From positions 1 through 64,000 of the forward strand of contig JAGPNK010000039.1 of NCBI GenBank assembly GCA_020746835.1: a stretch of DNA of 64,000 nt. Reading direction: 5' to 3'. The notes below the pieces were generated by a model. The model saw only the letters and a program-made list of their open reading frames with translations, was not told where the DNA came from and searched no databases. Positions 10,544 to 20,900 of this stretch are shown in pieces. Position numbers and translations under genes: made by a program. Every line of letters begins with the position of its first letter. The stretch's first letter is position 1. The stretch comes from Stachybotrys elegans. Lineage: Eukaryota > Ascomycota > Sordariomycetes > Hypocreales > Stachybotryaceae.

Positions 10544-12520
10544 CTATCTGAGTTGCTCCAGCAGGCGTTCTGATACTTGCCTTGATGGGTGAGCCGGCGC
10601 CATAATCTTAGACTTAATATACACCACGTGCTGTAGCAGCTCGACCGCCTCCTTCACCTGACCGTTGGCTTGATACGCTCGGGCGAGGGCGTGTTGCGAT
10701 GCCAGTCGATCTGGGTGATTCTCTGCTAACGTCGTCTCCTGAACCTTGACCACGTACTGAAGCAGCTCTACCGCCTCCTTCACCTGACCATTAGCTTCAT
10801 ACGCTCGGGCGAGTTCGTGTTGAGATGCCAGTCGATCTGGGTGATTCTCTGCTAATGTCGTCTCCTGAACCTTGAACACGTACTGAAGCAGCTCTACTGC
10901 CTCCTTCACCTGGCCGTTGGCTTGATACGCTCCGGCGAGTTCGTGTTGCGATGCCAGTCGATCTGGGTGATTCTCCGCCAATATTGTCTCCTCAACCTTG
11001 ACCACATGCTGAAGCAGCTCGACTGCCTCCTTCACCTGGCCGTTGGCTCGATACGCTATAGCGAGTTCGTGTTGCGATGCCAGTCGAGAAGGGTGATTCT
11101 CTGCTAAAGTCGTCTCCTGAACCTTGACCACGTGCTGGAGCAGCTCAACCGCTTCATCAATCCGTCCCTCCACCTGTAAGCATCGCCCAGCCCAGTATCC
11201 TAACTCGCACTCCTCTTCCTCCCATCTTGCTCCCTCTTCGCTAACTTGAATCGCCTTCAGTACATGCGGCATATACTTCCGCCATACCTCACGATTAACC
11301 CAGTCGTCTGACTGGAACACCGTCGCCAGATGGCTTACAACGTTCCGCTTCACACTCTTTGTATTACCCCCATTCCTGACCCATTCTTGGGCAGCAAGAT
11401 GCACCAGGCTGTGCATGTCCATCATTTCGCCGTCTTGGCGCCGATACAAGAAAGCATACCCGTATAGCGTTCCGACAGCATGTACGAAACTCTCCTCGCT
11501 TCTTATCCGTGGCAGCATTGATTGGGGAACTGCCCGTGGTTCGATCTGAGACAAGAACGACAGGAGCTCCGCAGCCATCCAATCATGCTTCTGGATCTGT
11601 TCAAACGAAATAAGCCACGTCATAGCTACGGCATGTCGTGATTCAGAGTACCGCGTGCGATCAGGAAACTCGCGACTCAAAAGACTGATCGCTTCCTTGT
11701 CAGCATTATGAAGGAATGAGAGGTACTTCGACACCGGTGTCTTGCTCCTCTTCATGTATGCTGCGGCTTGCGAGATAGCCAGCGGGAGATACGTGAGCCT
11801 CCTCAGCAGCTCTGTCATCGCCTCTTCCTCCGCTGAACTGCTTGGGAGTAGCTTCTGAAGGAAAGCCTTTGCCTCAACATCGCTCATCTCCTCAAGCTCC
11901 TCAATGTCGTCCGCAACGGCCTGCGCGACATCCATTGCGCGAGTGGTGAACAGGATGCAACCATCCCCATTCTTCGGAAGATACGTGTAGATCCCCCCTG
12001 GTTCCATCAGCATGGCCACGTCGTCGGCATTATCGACAACTAGCAACCACCGGCCGGATGTACTCGACTCGAGGTAACCCTTCACCACCTGCTTTGTTTC
12101 CTCTATTCCAGAGGTCGAGAGTCTTAGCCTTTCGACCATCTCCGTGCACGCCTGCTCAAAGGCAGCCATACTCAGAGCCGAAAGCCAGAACACCGACCAG
12201 CTGGTCAGAGTCCTGGCATGGTACGCGATCTGTAGCGCCACCTGTGTCTTGCCGACCCCGCCGAGTCCGACAATTGCTATAGAGCGTGCGCACCCCTCGT
12301 CGGATAAGCCATCCTTGAGGCATCTAAGAATGTTTTCACGACCAACGAACCGCTTGTTCTCGGGGAAGGGCACGAGGAAATGAGGGGCGCCATCAGCGCG
12401 GGCCGGCGGGTGGGGCAGATGGTAATGAATATCGCGCATCCAGCCCTGGTTGATAATGCTCTGGTCTCTGAATTGGTTGTGGCTGACATCGCGCCGCTGG
12501 TCTCTCGCATTTTCACACAT
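10544..12520 (-). CDS. NLR1: NB-ARC / TPR NOD-like receptor
   Basis: A single exon encodes 658 residues. The N-terminal ~75 residues carry the linker typical of fungal NLRs (IINQGWMRDIHYHL, then RFVGRE) but no effector domain. The NB-ARC has the P-loop GLGGVGKTQ (85-93), Walker B LLVVDNADD (159-167), the FTTR motif (~191) and LPLAI (245-249). From about residue 452 come five tetratricopeptide units of 42 residues (starting EAVELLQ), nearly identical in protein and DNA (126-bp units). Fungal NLRs oligomerise on sensing a ligand and act in nonself recognition and programmed cell death. The ATG at 12520 is chosen because no upstream minus-strand exon is visible and a TCACGTGA element lies about 120 bp upstream. 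The missing effector domain may be natural rather than a truncation. Confidence 0.92.
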   Translation of the reverse strand: MCENARDQRRDVSHNQFRDQSIINQGWMRDIHYHLPHPPARADGAPHFLVPFPENKRFVGRENILRCLKDGLSDEGCARSIAIVGLGGVGKTQVALQIAYHARTLTSWSVFWLSALSMAAFEQACTEMVERLRLSTSGIEETKQVVKGYLESSTSGRWLLVVDNADDVAMLMEPGGIYTYLPKNGDGCILFTTRAMDVAQAVADDIEELEEMSDVEAKAFLQKLLPSSSAEEEAMTELLRRLTYLPLAISQAAAYMKRSKTPVSKYLSFLHNADKEAISLLSREFPDRTRYSESRHAVAMTWLISFEQIQKHDWMAAELLSFLSQIEPRAVPQSMLPRIRSEESFVHAVGTLYGYAFLYRRQDGEMMDMHSLVHLAAQEWVRNGGNTKSVKRNVVSHLATVFQSDDWVNREVWRKYMPHVLKAIQVSEEGARWEEEECELGYWAGRCLQVEGRIDEAVELLQHVVKVQETTLAENHPSRLASQHELAIAYRANGQVKEAVELLQHVVKVEETILAENHPDRLASQHELAGAYQANGQVKEAVELLQYVFKVQETTLAENHPDRLASQHELARAYEANGQVKEAVELLQYVVKVQETTLAENHPDRLASQHALARAYQANGQVKEAVELLQHVVYIKSKIMAPAHPSRQVSERLLEQLR

Positions 12521-12638
12521 CTTGGTAGTCGCTCCAGTGCTAGAATCGAGTATGGTATATTCTTTGGGTGAGTGGCCCTATGGCCTTGTTGTTGGCTGGA
12601 TGAGGCGCAAGGCTGTCAACATAGACTTCTTCAGCCCC

Positions 12639-12646
12639 TCACGTGA
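12639..12646. promoter_or_regulatory. TCACGTGA palindrome upstream of NLR1
   Basis: A perfect 8-bp E-box palindrome (bHLH/Cbf1-type site) about 120 bp upstream of the NLR1 start. The same octamer lies upstream of NLR2 and NLR3. An inverted CATCACG/CGTGATG pair follows at about 12733-12755. Confidence 0.5.
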
Positions 12647-13179
12647 CGATAAGGCAGCAAGGTATCATCCTCGACTTTGCAGGTTTACGTGATGGCCTTC
12701 GGCAGCAATCCGAATCCAGCTGTGTTCACTGTCATCACGTTAACCCTCGTGATGTCTGCCCCACGATCGCCTGCTGACCATAAAAGCTTCCGTTTTGCCA
12801 TTGTTTGTGCTCTGTCTCGTGAGGCTGATGCTGTTACCTTGATTTTCGATTAGTTTTGGGACGAGGAACACGAGCCTTACAGCCGAGCCAATGGCGACAC
12901 GAATACATACATCACCGGTCGCATCTGCGCTATACAGAGCCGAGAAAGGACACTTTAGGAAAGAGTAAAAAATTGGATTAGCAAGCGTTCATAACAATTT
13001 ACTACTAGCATAATCGTAATGTATATCGCGCGTTTGCACTCTTATGCGTATTAGTGTTCGAAATGAAAGGCTCTTCCAGGGGTGTTTCGCCATTCATCAT
13101 CAATAGGCAATTTATTTATTTCCTCTAATCCCACTAAAAGTACCAGAAGTTAATCTTAAGATGTCTTAATGGCCTAATG
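12647..13179. other. Intergenic, no gene
   Basis: No frame with supporting features. It contains CATCACG and CGTGATG half-sites flanking TTAACCCT, possibly more of the NLR1 control region. Confidence 0.4.
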
Positions 13180-13482
13180 TCAGAGCTCGGTACAATTAAC
13201 TATCCAGGACATTTTCTCTATATCCATTAGCCCCAGTGCCTGCTTTCGAATCTCGCTCAGATGCATCGCAGTGCCATAAGCCTTGACTAATACATTGTTT
13301 AGATCTCTCCATGTCTGTTGTAATTCTAATAATTCGTCTTTAAACCACTGATTTTGCTTCTCTAGCATTTGAACTGTTTGTATGGATTGATACAAGTTTT
13401 GGTTGGTTACTTGGTTAAGTAAATCGTCAACATCAAGTGAATCTAAATATACACTGGAAGTAGGTCGGGGAACAGAACTCAT
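13180..13482 (-). CDS. Small coiled-coil hypothetical protein
   Basis: This is an uninterrupted 100-residue frame starting with ATG (A at -3). The middle (about residues 25-75) is Gln/Leu/Glu-rich with heptad-like spacing (QMLEKQNQWFKDELLELQ), suggesting a coiled coil. No signal peptide, membrane segment or known domain is seen. It sits in a run of very small genes (13-17 kb). It is probably real given its clean length and protein-like composition, but the function is unknown. Confidence 0.5.
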   Translation of the reverse strand: MSSVPRPTSSVYLDSLDVDDLLNQVTNQNLYQSIQTVQMLEKQNQWFKDELLELQQTWRDLNNVLVKAYGTAMHLSEIRKQALGLMDIEKMSWIVNCTEL

Positions 13483-13607
13483 AATAAAGTCTAGAGTATA
13501 GATAGATCAGTTGAAGTATCGCTACGATGACAAGTTGACAAGTTGAAATTTATATTTAGTAGTATAGACTATACTTTGAGCTACTTGTAGCTCCCTTTAT
13601 ATATGGC

Positions 13608-13832
13608 TTAATACAATCCTCCAGCCTTGACTAGTTTGAGTTGCTTTGTGTCTAATAACTGCAATTTAGACCATCGCAGGGACATTCGATGCGATATCAA
13701 CTCCTGACTCCAAGTCATTTCACCTGGTATTAGGCATCCGTCCACTTTAGCATCAGGGTGTGGAAGAGTGGTATTGGGTCTAAATCGACATAGCGGTTCA
13801 ACGAATCCTGTATGCCTACGGCTTTTTCCCAT
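13608..13832 (-). CDS. Doubtful 74-residue ORF
   Basis: An ATG-initiated frame upstream of the coiled-coil gene on the same strand, with basic N-terminus (MGKSRRHTG) and no recognisable domain. It could be a short gene or chance; listed because little else explains the stretch. Confidence 0.25.
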   Translation of the reverse strand: MGKSRRHTGFVEPLCRFRPNTTLPHPDAKVDGCLIPGEMTWSQELISHRMSLRWSKLQLLDTKQLKLVKAGGLY

Positions 13833-14393
13833 GTTGAGTGCAGCGTAGAGATATGGTAGGATGCATGAAATTATTTTAATTTACCGTTATTGGGTACATA
13901 CATAATATATATGGCCACAGTATACGATCATGGCTGTATAGCAGCCGTGATTTGTGTCAGCTTTTCACGAATACCGATACCAATGCGCTTTCTATACAAG
14001 CTAAAAGATCCACAATGTGTCTGCTATCGTGTAAGATTATGCAAGCACTGAACCCACTCCTGGATATAAAATCCAATTCTGGCTCCTGAATATCACTGGG
14101 TCGGAACTCAGCGCTCAGATCCACCCGTAACAGCCACTATTAGCTCTTGTAGTCGAGGGCAGTGTAATGGCAGATAGTCTCCACTGCGTTCTGGGAAAGG
14201 CGGATGTTTCAATTGAGTGATCTTCATCGGTTGCACTGGGTCGGGAAACATGTACTTAATAAGCCATTACTGGTTGTTATACAATTGGACTATATTTAGC
14301 TCCTATCCACGTCTCTATACACAACGATAGAAAGGGTAACCATACAGCTTGCAATTCTACATCGGTTCTTCACATAGCACCTTGCTTTGTAAT
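13833..14393. other. Intergenic, no gene
   Basis: No supported frame; probable promoter for the MADS-like gene at the 3' side. Confidence 0.4.
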
Positions 14394-14750
14394 ATGCCGC
14401 CCAATCAACATGGAGTTGAAAAGAAGAGGGACAGGAGCAGCGAAAACTTCAAAAAAAGATGGCGCACCTTTGCAAAAAATGGATTCCGTGTTCACAAGTT
14501 CTACCATGCCGACGTATATATCCTTCTGCGTCGTAAAGGGCAGATATATGAATTTAAATCTACCGAGCGAGCATGGCCGCTACAACCCGAGGATATCGTA
14601 TGCTTTATTGGCCTTTGTTTCAAGTGGCTTTGCTAACTATAGGGGCAGGAAAGTTGCTATCCAGTGCCTATTCAGATTACGGCAGCTACTGTAGCTTCTC
14701 TGGGGGGGAAAGGGCAGTGTAATTCGGACGAAAAGAAATGTATAACTTAG
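14394..14750 (+). CDS. Minimal MADS-box-like protein
   Basis: Exons 14394-14597 and 14643-14750 encode 103 residues. The intron is canonical (GTATGC donor, CTAAC branch at 14633, TAG acceptor, 45 nt, phase 0). Residues ~9-60 match the shape of a fungal MADS/SRF-type domain: basic start (KKRDRSSENFKKRWRTF), then the hydrophobic strand HADVYILLRRKGQIYEF and the STxRxWPLQPED tail. Canonical MADS boxes bind CArG-type DNA as dimers. Here the helix normally reading KKA.ELS.L is replaced by AKNGFRVHKFYH, so DNA binding may be altered. No K-box or activation region is present. The frame beginning at 14349 adds an unsupported N-terminal extension; 14394 has the better match. Confidence 0.65.
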
Positions 14751-14839
14751 ATCATGATAAGCGATATTTGATCTCAGTAGCTTGCACAAAAACAAGAAAA
14801 GAAAAAGACAAGGTCTGTAATACTTGTAGTTGTAGAAGC

Positions 14840-15202
14840 CTATACTTGTTTTCCCATCGAAATTTCTTCACTTGTAGCGGTCTTGAGGATTTTCTCTTCG
14901 CTAGCCTTTGCTTTTAACTTTCTTTCCTCCCAAGTTTTCAACATCTCTCGACTTAGGTTTTCCTTCGGCTCCAAAGTTGGTGCCCAGAATACTTTGAACT
15001 TCTTAACGCCATTATGTAAAACTTCATCGACTACTTCCCCCTCCCACTCGAAATAGAAGAGGGGATTTCCATGAGGGTCGAATTCGGTAAAGGTAGCATC
15101 TGGTACGTTCATGCCTAAGGCGGCGTAGTCGTATGTATGACTCAAACTGGGCACGACTGAGTCAGATACAGGTGCCGAGCTCCCCGGGTTAACAAAGGTC
15201 AT
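14840..15202 (-). CDS. Small chromodomain-like protein
   Basis: From the internal ATG at 15202 the frame gives about 120 residues; it is open upstream to 15403, but that extension lacks protein-like features. Residues ~53-95 (WEGEVVDEVLHNGVKKF, KVFWAPTLEPKENL, SREMLKTWEE) follow a chromodomain: a beta strand with the E-x-V-x-x-V core, a second strand, the W/L-E-P-x-E-N-L motif and a C-terminal helix. Aromatic-cage positions are partly changed (WAP replaces W-x-G-Y), so histone methyl-lysine binding is uncertain. The C-terminal tail is Lys/Glu-rich. Fungal chromo-like modules also occur in retrotransposon integrases, but no integrase remains here. Confidence 0.5.
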   Translation of the reverse strand: MTFVNPGSSAPVSDSVVPSLSHTYDYAALGMNVPDATFTEFDPHGNPLFYFEWEGEVVDEVLHNGVKKFKVFWAPTLEPKENLSREMLKTWEERKLKAKASEEKILKTATSEEISMGKQV

Positions 15203-15701
15203 TTTAGGTAAAGACAGAGAAATGGATAAAGGTTGGTACGGCGCCCAAAATACCAAAGCGGGTAGGCACATGCGTTTATAACTGCTCAACGAATGCTTGG
15301 TGCACGGTATGCTCCATTTTTCTTGAAGAGCCAGAAAGGGCCCCGTAAGCTTACAACGTGGATATGATCTCCAGACCCCAGAGCCTACCACGACGTACTG
15401 CAATTAGTGGGTCACTATCTATTGCAAGTATCACTTGCAGTTCATTACCTCCTTGAGCCAAAGAGCCAGAATCAGCTCTCCGGCTTTTGCAGGACATGCA
15501 TTGCCACATCCAACATTCCAAGCACGCGTGTACTTGTGTACTTACATGCAGTATGCTGTAGTATATGTATTTTTATGTACTGTATATTGGATATACATAT
15601 GGAGCAGTCTGAAAATTCACTGCATATCATCTGCATGCAGCATACTAAATCCAGCAGATTCAATCGCAGCCTTCTGAAAAAGGCTCCCTCTAGAAAGAGA
15701 C

Positions 15702-16154
15702 CTACGGCAACTTTGCTAGTGAAGAATGTAAAATAATAGCTAAGCTACTACCAGTAACGACTGACAGCATAGTGGCAAGGATAGAAGTCTGAAAAATTGC
15801 AATACCTGCAACAGTTGCCAATAGTGTGTAAGGTTGCGTACTCAAACCCCCCTGCCAACCGAAAAATCGAAGGAAATTGTCGGTCTTGCCTCCAACTCGT
15901 ACGCAAGCGGCCATAAAGATAGCGCTGCTGAGTAGTTTCCAGTGACTAAGGAGAGAGTATGTAATAGCTATCACAAAAACAGCAAAATAATGTTTCGAAA
16001 AATGAGAGAAATTGCGTGTCATACGTAGTTTCCAACTGATCAAGTTTACAGGAGTTGACATTTCTTTAATGTCCAAAAGTTCAATGACCAATTCCAGGCT
16101 TTTCCGAAGATACGATGAAACTTTCAAAACGCTGATAAAGGTGTTTTCTGACAT
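15702..16154 (-). CDS. PRA1/Yip3-family membrane protein
   Basis: The 150-residue frame has the PRA1 (prenylated Rab acceptor) layout: an amphipathic N-terminus, the R-x-x-R-N-x-x-x-F motif region (KLRMTRNFSHFSKHYF), then two long hydrophobic hairpins (VFVIAITYSLLSHWKLLSS and LLATVAGIAIFQ to ATMLSVV) ending in the HxSL motif (ILHSSLAKL). Family members sit in ER and Golgi membranes and help recruit prenylated Rab GTPases. The length is slightly below the usual 160-180 residues; a 3' exon after a possible GTAGGT donor at the stop cannot be excluded. It probably duplicates a housekeeping gene located elsewhere. Confidence 0.55.
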   Translation of the reverse strand: MSENTFISVLKVSSYLRKSLELVIELLDIKEMSTPVNLISWKLRMTRNFSHFSKHYFAVFVIAITYSLLSHWKLLSSAIFMAACVRVGGKTDNFLRFFGWQGGLSTQPYTLLATVAGIAIFQTSILATMLSVVTGSSLAIILHSSLAKLP

Positions 16155-16561
16155 GTTTGCTGTATAGTGAATCTTTCAGGCTTGACCGGGTATATGTAGA
16201 CCATTCAAGTAGTAATCGATGTCGTGGTATTTATTTGTCACGAGGTTGACGTGGGAATATCCCGTTGTCCAAAACTAGACTTGCCTAAGACCCATCCCTT
16301 CTCCTAGGAACCTTGAACGAAGGACGGGTGCCATAATTGGCTCTTTAGGCTCGACCAGGCCGAGTATATTAAAACGGCTTTTGCGCGTTCCACTTCAGCA
16401 GTAGTGCACATGCATAAGTATTTACTTAACAGTACATAGTAAGTAAAATGACTCTTCTGGTTTCTCAATCAGTTCATCTTCAACTTTCAATCCACAGTGC
16501 CATTGTTCAATTCTAGGACGAATGCACACGAGCTTGTCGTAGGCAGCCTCCAAACGTCGGA

Positions 16562-17092
16562 ATGTCGGAACTCGATGAGTGCCATGTCTACAAGTTACCT
16601 CATACCAGCAACGAAGATGATGTCTTCCCCCGAATTTCTCTAGAAACAATGTTGAACGTCATGCAAGGCAATTACCGAGACAACTACGACCGATCTATTA
16701 TCGTTGACTGCCGATTCGACTACGAATACAAAGGTGGACACATCGACGGTGCTGTCAACTTTAGCCATGAAGAGTTGCTTATCAGCCACTTATTTTCGGC
16801 CCCTGCTGTTGGATGCACATTGTTGATCTTCCATTGCGAGTACTCAAAGTTGAGGGCACCGACTATGGCATATCACATTAGAGCAAAGGATCGCAATGAA
16901 AACAGTGGACAATATCCAAAGCTTAGCTTTCCGGAAATGTACATCTTAGATGGAGGGTACAGCGCTTTCTTTACTCAGCACTTGGATAGCTGCATACCTA
17001 GAGGTTATGTTGGGATGGATGCTGAAGAGTATACAGCTATACGTGATCTCGAGCTGGCTCGCATCCGGCGTGCCACAAAAGGTCGCTCTTAA
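16562..17092 (+). CDS. Stand-alone Cdc25-type phosphatase catalytic domain
   Basis: The 176-residue protein is essentially one Cdc25/rhodanese domain. Cdc25 dual-specificity phosphatases remove inhibitory phosphates from Cdk1 to trigger mitosis. Visible features are PRISLETMLNVMQG, VDCRFDYEYKGGHIDGAVN, the active-site loop HCEYSKLRAP with Cys92 and Arg98 (HCX5R intact), then YPKLSFPEMYILDGGYSAFF. Canonical fungal Cdc25 proteins are about 500 residues with a long regulatory N-terminus; here that region is absent, so phosphorylation-dependent control would be lost. The frame is intact, with no stops or frameshifts, consistent with purifying selection. It is probably a catalytic-only paralog rather than the essential copy. 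Confidence 0.85.
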   Translation: MSELDECHVYKLPHTSNEDDVFPRISLETMLNVMQGNYRDNYDRSIIVDCRFDYEYKGGHIDGAVNFSHEELLISHLFSAPAVGCTLLIFHCEYSKLRAPTMAYHIRAKDRNENSGQYPKLSFPEMYILDGGYSAFFTQHLDSCIPRGYVGMDAEEYTAIRDLELARIRRATKGRS

Positions 17093-17905
17093 CACCTATT
17101 GGAAGCTTCCGGCGGAGGTTTGAGTCAATCTCGTTGATGATGGACTACGATATTGGCTACTGCTGTACTAGGTATCTAGCCTTAGTATACAAACTACAAC
17201 CTGCAACTGTATTCTTCTTATTGTATGCTCGATCTGGGAGCTGAAGGTTAAGATCGGGAAGCGTAGTTTATCCAAAGCCCCCGGACTTATTGGCAGGCAG
17301 CGTGTGAAAAGGAGTTTCCCCAGCTTCGACACGATAAAAGCCAGTTTCAGCTTCAGCATTTACATTCTATAATGTTTCTTAGCTATGTACATGTTGGGCA
17401 CCCTCGCAATGTGTGGTACGATTACAAGGCCCGGAAGTTTCAATGTCCATGGAAGCGTAACCAGGAGCCATTTTTGGACCGGTGCCAGAATGAGTCGCGA
17501 CCCAGAAAATGTGCTACTGGTAAACCTGGGCTTCCCCACTCCCTTCACGACTCTTCGACAGACAAGAGCAGATTCTAAAATCCTTCACATGGCCTCTCAA
17601 CTGACCCGATCCCGGCAAACCAGAATTGATACAATAAGCTTCTTAGATGGGGCTATACTTAAAGTCAAGCGTTATCGGTACACGAGGCTACCATCAATGT
17701 TAAGACAACTCGGACGATAATCCACACCAAAAGCATAGTGACTGGCTGGAGAGCAAAAGGCCATTTGATATAGCCGGGGGAGTCTAAGCTTGCCATGGCA
17801 TAAGAAATGCTAGACTAGAACAGATAATTTCTTGAATTGCCGCTATGTACGTGTTGTTAGAAATAGAAACATAACTAGTCTACAGCAACCTCACCCAGCT
17901 GCTTT
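17093..17905. other. Intergenic, no gene
   Basis: Short overlapping frames only; no domain or intron pattern supports a gene. Confidence 0.4.
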
Positions 17906-20900
17906 TCACGCCCAATTCTCCAGAGTTGAGATCGATGATTGCGTATCGGGATGATCCGCTCCCAATTTATCCTGTCGGATACGAATACAGGTTTGCATCA
18001 AGTTGATAGCCTCCTCTACTCTTCCCATGCCATGTAAGGTGTAGGCTAGATTATTCATGCTCGTCAGCGTCGAGGGATGGTCTACCCCAAGCGTTGCCTT
18101 GCGAGTCTCCATCACCTGCACTCCAAGCTTCTCTGCCTCTTCCAATCGGCCCTGATTCCTGTATGTTGATGCAAGATTGGCCATGCTCGTCAGCGTGGAG
18201 GGATGGTCCTCTCCAAGCTTTGTCTTGAGAGTCTCCATCACCTGCACCTCAAGCTCTTCAGCCTCCTGCCATCGGCCTTGGTTCCTATATGTTGATGCAA
18301 GATTGCCTATGCTCGTCAGCGTGGAGGGATGGTCCTCTCCAAGTTTCGTCTTAAGAGTCTCCATCACCTGCACTCCAAGCTTCTCTGCCTTTTCCCATCG
18401 GCCCTGATTCCTGTATGTTGATGCAAGATTGGCCATGCTCGTCAGCGTGGAGGGATGGTCCTCTCCAAGCTTTGTCTTGCGAGTCTCCATCACCTGCACT
18501 CCAAGCTTCTCTGCCTCTTCCCATCGGCCCTGGTTCCAAAATGTTGATGCGAGATTGGCCATGCTCGCCAGCGTGGAGGGATTGCTCTCGCCAAACAAAT
18601 CTGTTCTTAGACGTCTTGCTTCTATGTTCAGCTCTTCTGCATCGCTCCATTTCCCTTCAAAGCTGAAGTAACCAGCCATGCAATGAAGAAGAGATGCTTT
18701 TGCCTTAGCTTCTTCTTCCGACTTAAACTCGCATAATCGCAGCACTGACTTTGCATGTGATAGGTAGGCGGCGCATGTCGTCCGAGTCTCATATGTGCCA
18801 TAGGGATAAAGATGCGATACCACCAAAAGTGCTTCCTTCCCAAACCGACTGACCGTACCACAATTAATAAGCCACTTACGCGTTACCAGTTGCACAAGGC
18901 GATGCATGTCGTAACTTCCGTTGTTATCTTCAGTCACGAAAGAGAAAGCTTTCAGAACTCCCAACGCTTCTGTGAGCTCTATATCGCCTAGACGTGCTTC
19001 ACTTTCCTTCTGCTGAGTATAATGCGAAAGAAATTTTGCCGGTATGTCTTGACGATCAAGAAGGCTCATGAAAGACAGGAGATCGCTGGCCAAAGCTTGC
19101 TGCTGCTCAATCTGCCGAAACGAGATAATCCATGTTTGTGCCACGGCCCGAGGAGCCTTCGAATCTCGTCCGACAGTCTCAAACTCCTTGCTCAATAGGT
19201 CTACCGTATGTTGATCGGTATCGCCTAGCAGTCTAAGATATTTCGCCACTGTGATAGACCTCTCTTGAATGAAAGCCGCCGCCTGCACAAGCGCCAGTGG
19301 TAAATGCTCCAACCGAGCCGATAGTGATAACAAATCGGTTCTTGCCGCATTGATGTTTTTGGCATGCAGCAGGCGCTCCGACTCATGCTCAGTCAACCGC
19401 CCCACTTCGATGATGCGTTGGCCTTTGCTCAATTTGACCCCTAGCTGCTTGTTTCTGGTCGTGACAAGAAGAGCCCCATGAGCACATTCAGGTAAGTAAT
19501 CTGAGAAGCTGCAGTGAGGGTCTGGCCGAGCTGGGTTTGGTGTAGCCTCTGATGGCGGAGGAAAGAAGAGCTGTATGTTGTCGGCATTATCAAGGACCAT
19601 GACCCACTGCCCACAGTCTTTTTTCTCCAGCCACTTCTTCACCAAAGATAAAACATCATTCTTTGGATCATCATACCCGGGGATCTTGCATTCCTGGGCG
19701 AGTGTCCCATAAGACTGTCGGAACCGCTCTGCATTGCTCGCATGCACCCAGAACACCGACACGTCCTTTCGCACCTCGTACAGCCGGTACACATACGCTA
19801 AAGCGATTTGTGTTTTCCTACTATTTATTAGAATAGACAGTGCTGGCATCATCACCATACATACCCAATACCCCCTAGGCCATATAAGGAGACCCTAGCC
19901 TGGGGTTTCCCAATAGGCTGGCTATAGCCTAGGTCATGTTTCAGACCGTCTATAATTGTAGACCGTCCGACGAACGCACCATTCTCCGGATATGGGACAA
20001 TAACTGGATGTCATTAACACTGTGCTAAAGACCCATGTTCTCTACCTACAATGTGAGTTTGAACCTTGAATGCGACGTCCTCCGCTTAAAGCTCGATGGG
20101 CGAGTCCACGTAGTCTATCGCGCACTTTATCATACTCGGGATCATGCGGGCTAAACTTGACCATATTCGAATGTGTCCGAGCCACAGCGCAGAAATGCTC
20201 GGGACCATTTTCCCAGGATCGCCCGTGTGTTGCAGACGCTTTTGTGACCAATATGGCAGGAGGGCCTTTCATCGCCCAACGCCCAGCGCTGTCCTGCACC
20301 GATTAGCTCGTAAACATAGCTTAGGGACTCATTTGTACAAACTTGTTGCGCGGTCGGCGATTCCTCTGTCTCATAAAAGCAGACAACTTCCGACTCGCCC
20401 TGCCCTCCCAATGCCGACTCGAACTCCCGCTGCTGAATGCTAAGAATCTGCGAGTTGATCCGGCTGAGAGACTCTACAAGAAATCGATTCGGCCCGTCTC
20501 CCACCATCGGAATGAGAGATGTAATGTCCATGCCGTCGTGAGGGACGCCGAAGAAGACAATGCCGTACACTGCTTGGAGGAGCCTCTGGTCCTCCTCGTT
20601 CTTCGACTTCGATAGTGATATCAAGGTCTGCAATGTGTCAGCGGCAAGAAAGCGCCAGTGCTAGGTCAAAGCACGTTGCTGCACTTACCTGTTTGACGAT
20701 CAGCCCACCAAGGCTATGGGCAATGAAGATGACTGGCCGCACGATGGGCGAAGAAATCAGTGGAAGCAGGCTATTGTGCAGCATAGTGCCCAGGTCTTCC
20801 AGGCTCTGTATATTCTTGCTTCCTGCAACGCCCGACTCGTATCCAAATGTAACTATGCGCGCCATCGGCCGGCCGGTGGAATCTCTGGTGAGATCGTCTG

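Noticed and set aside
19818..19864. Apparent start of NLR2 at MVMMPALSILIN
   Set aside because: These codons lie inside intron 5; joining 20003-19865 to 19817 restores the P-loop and a much longer protein.
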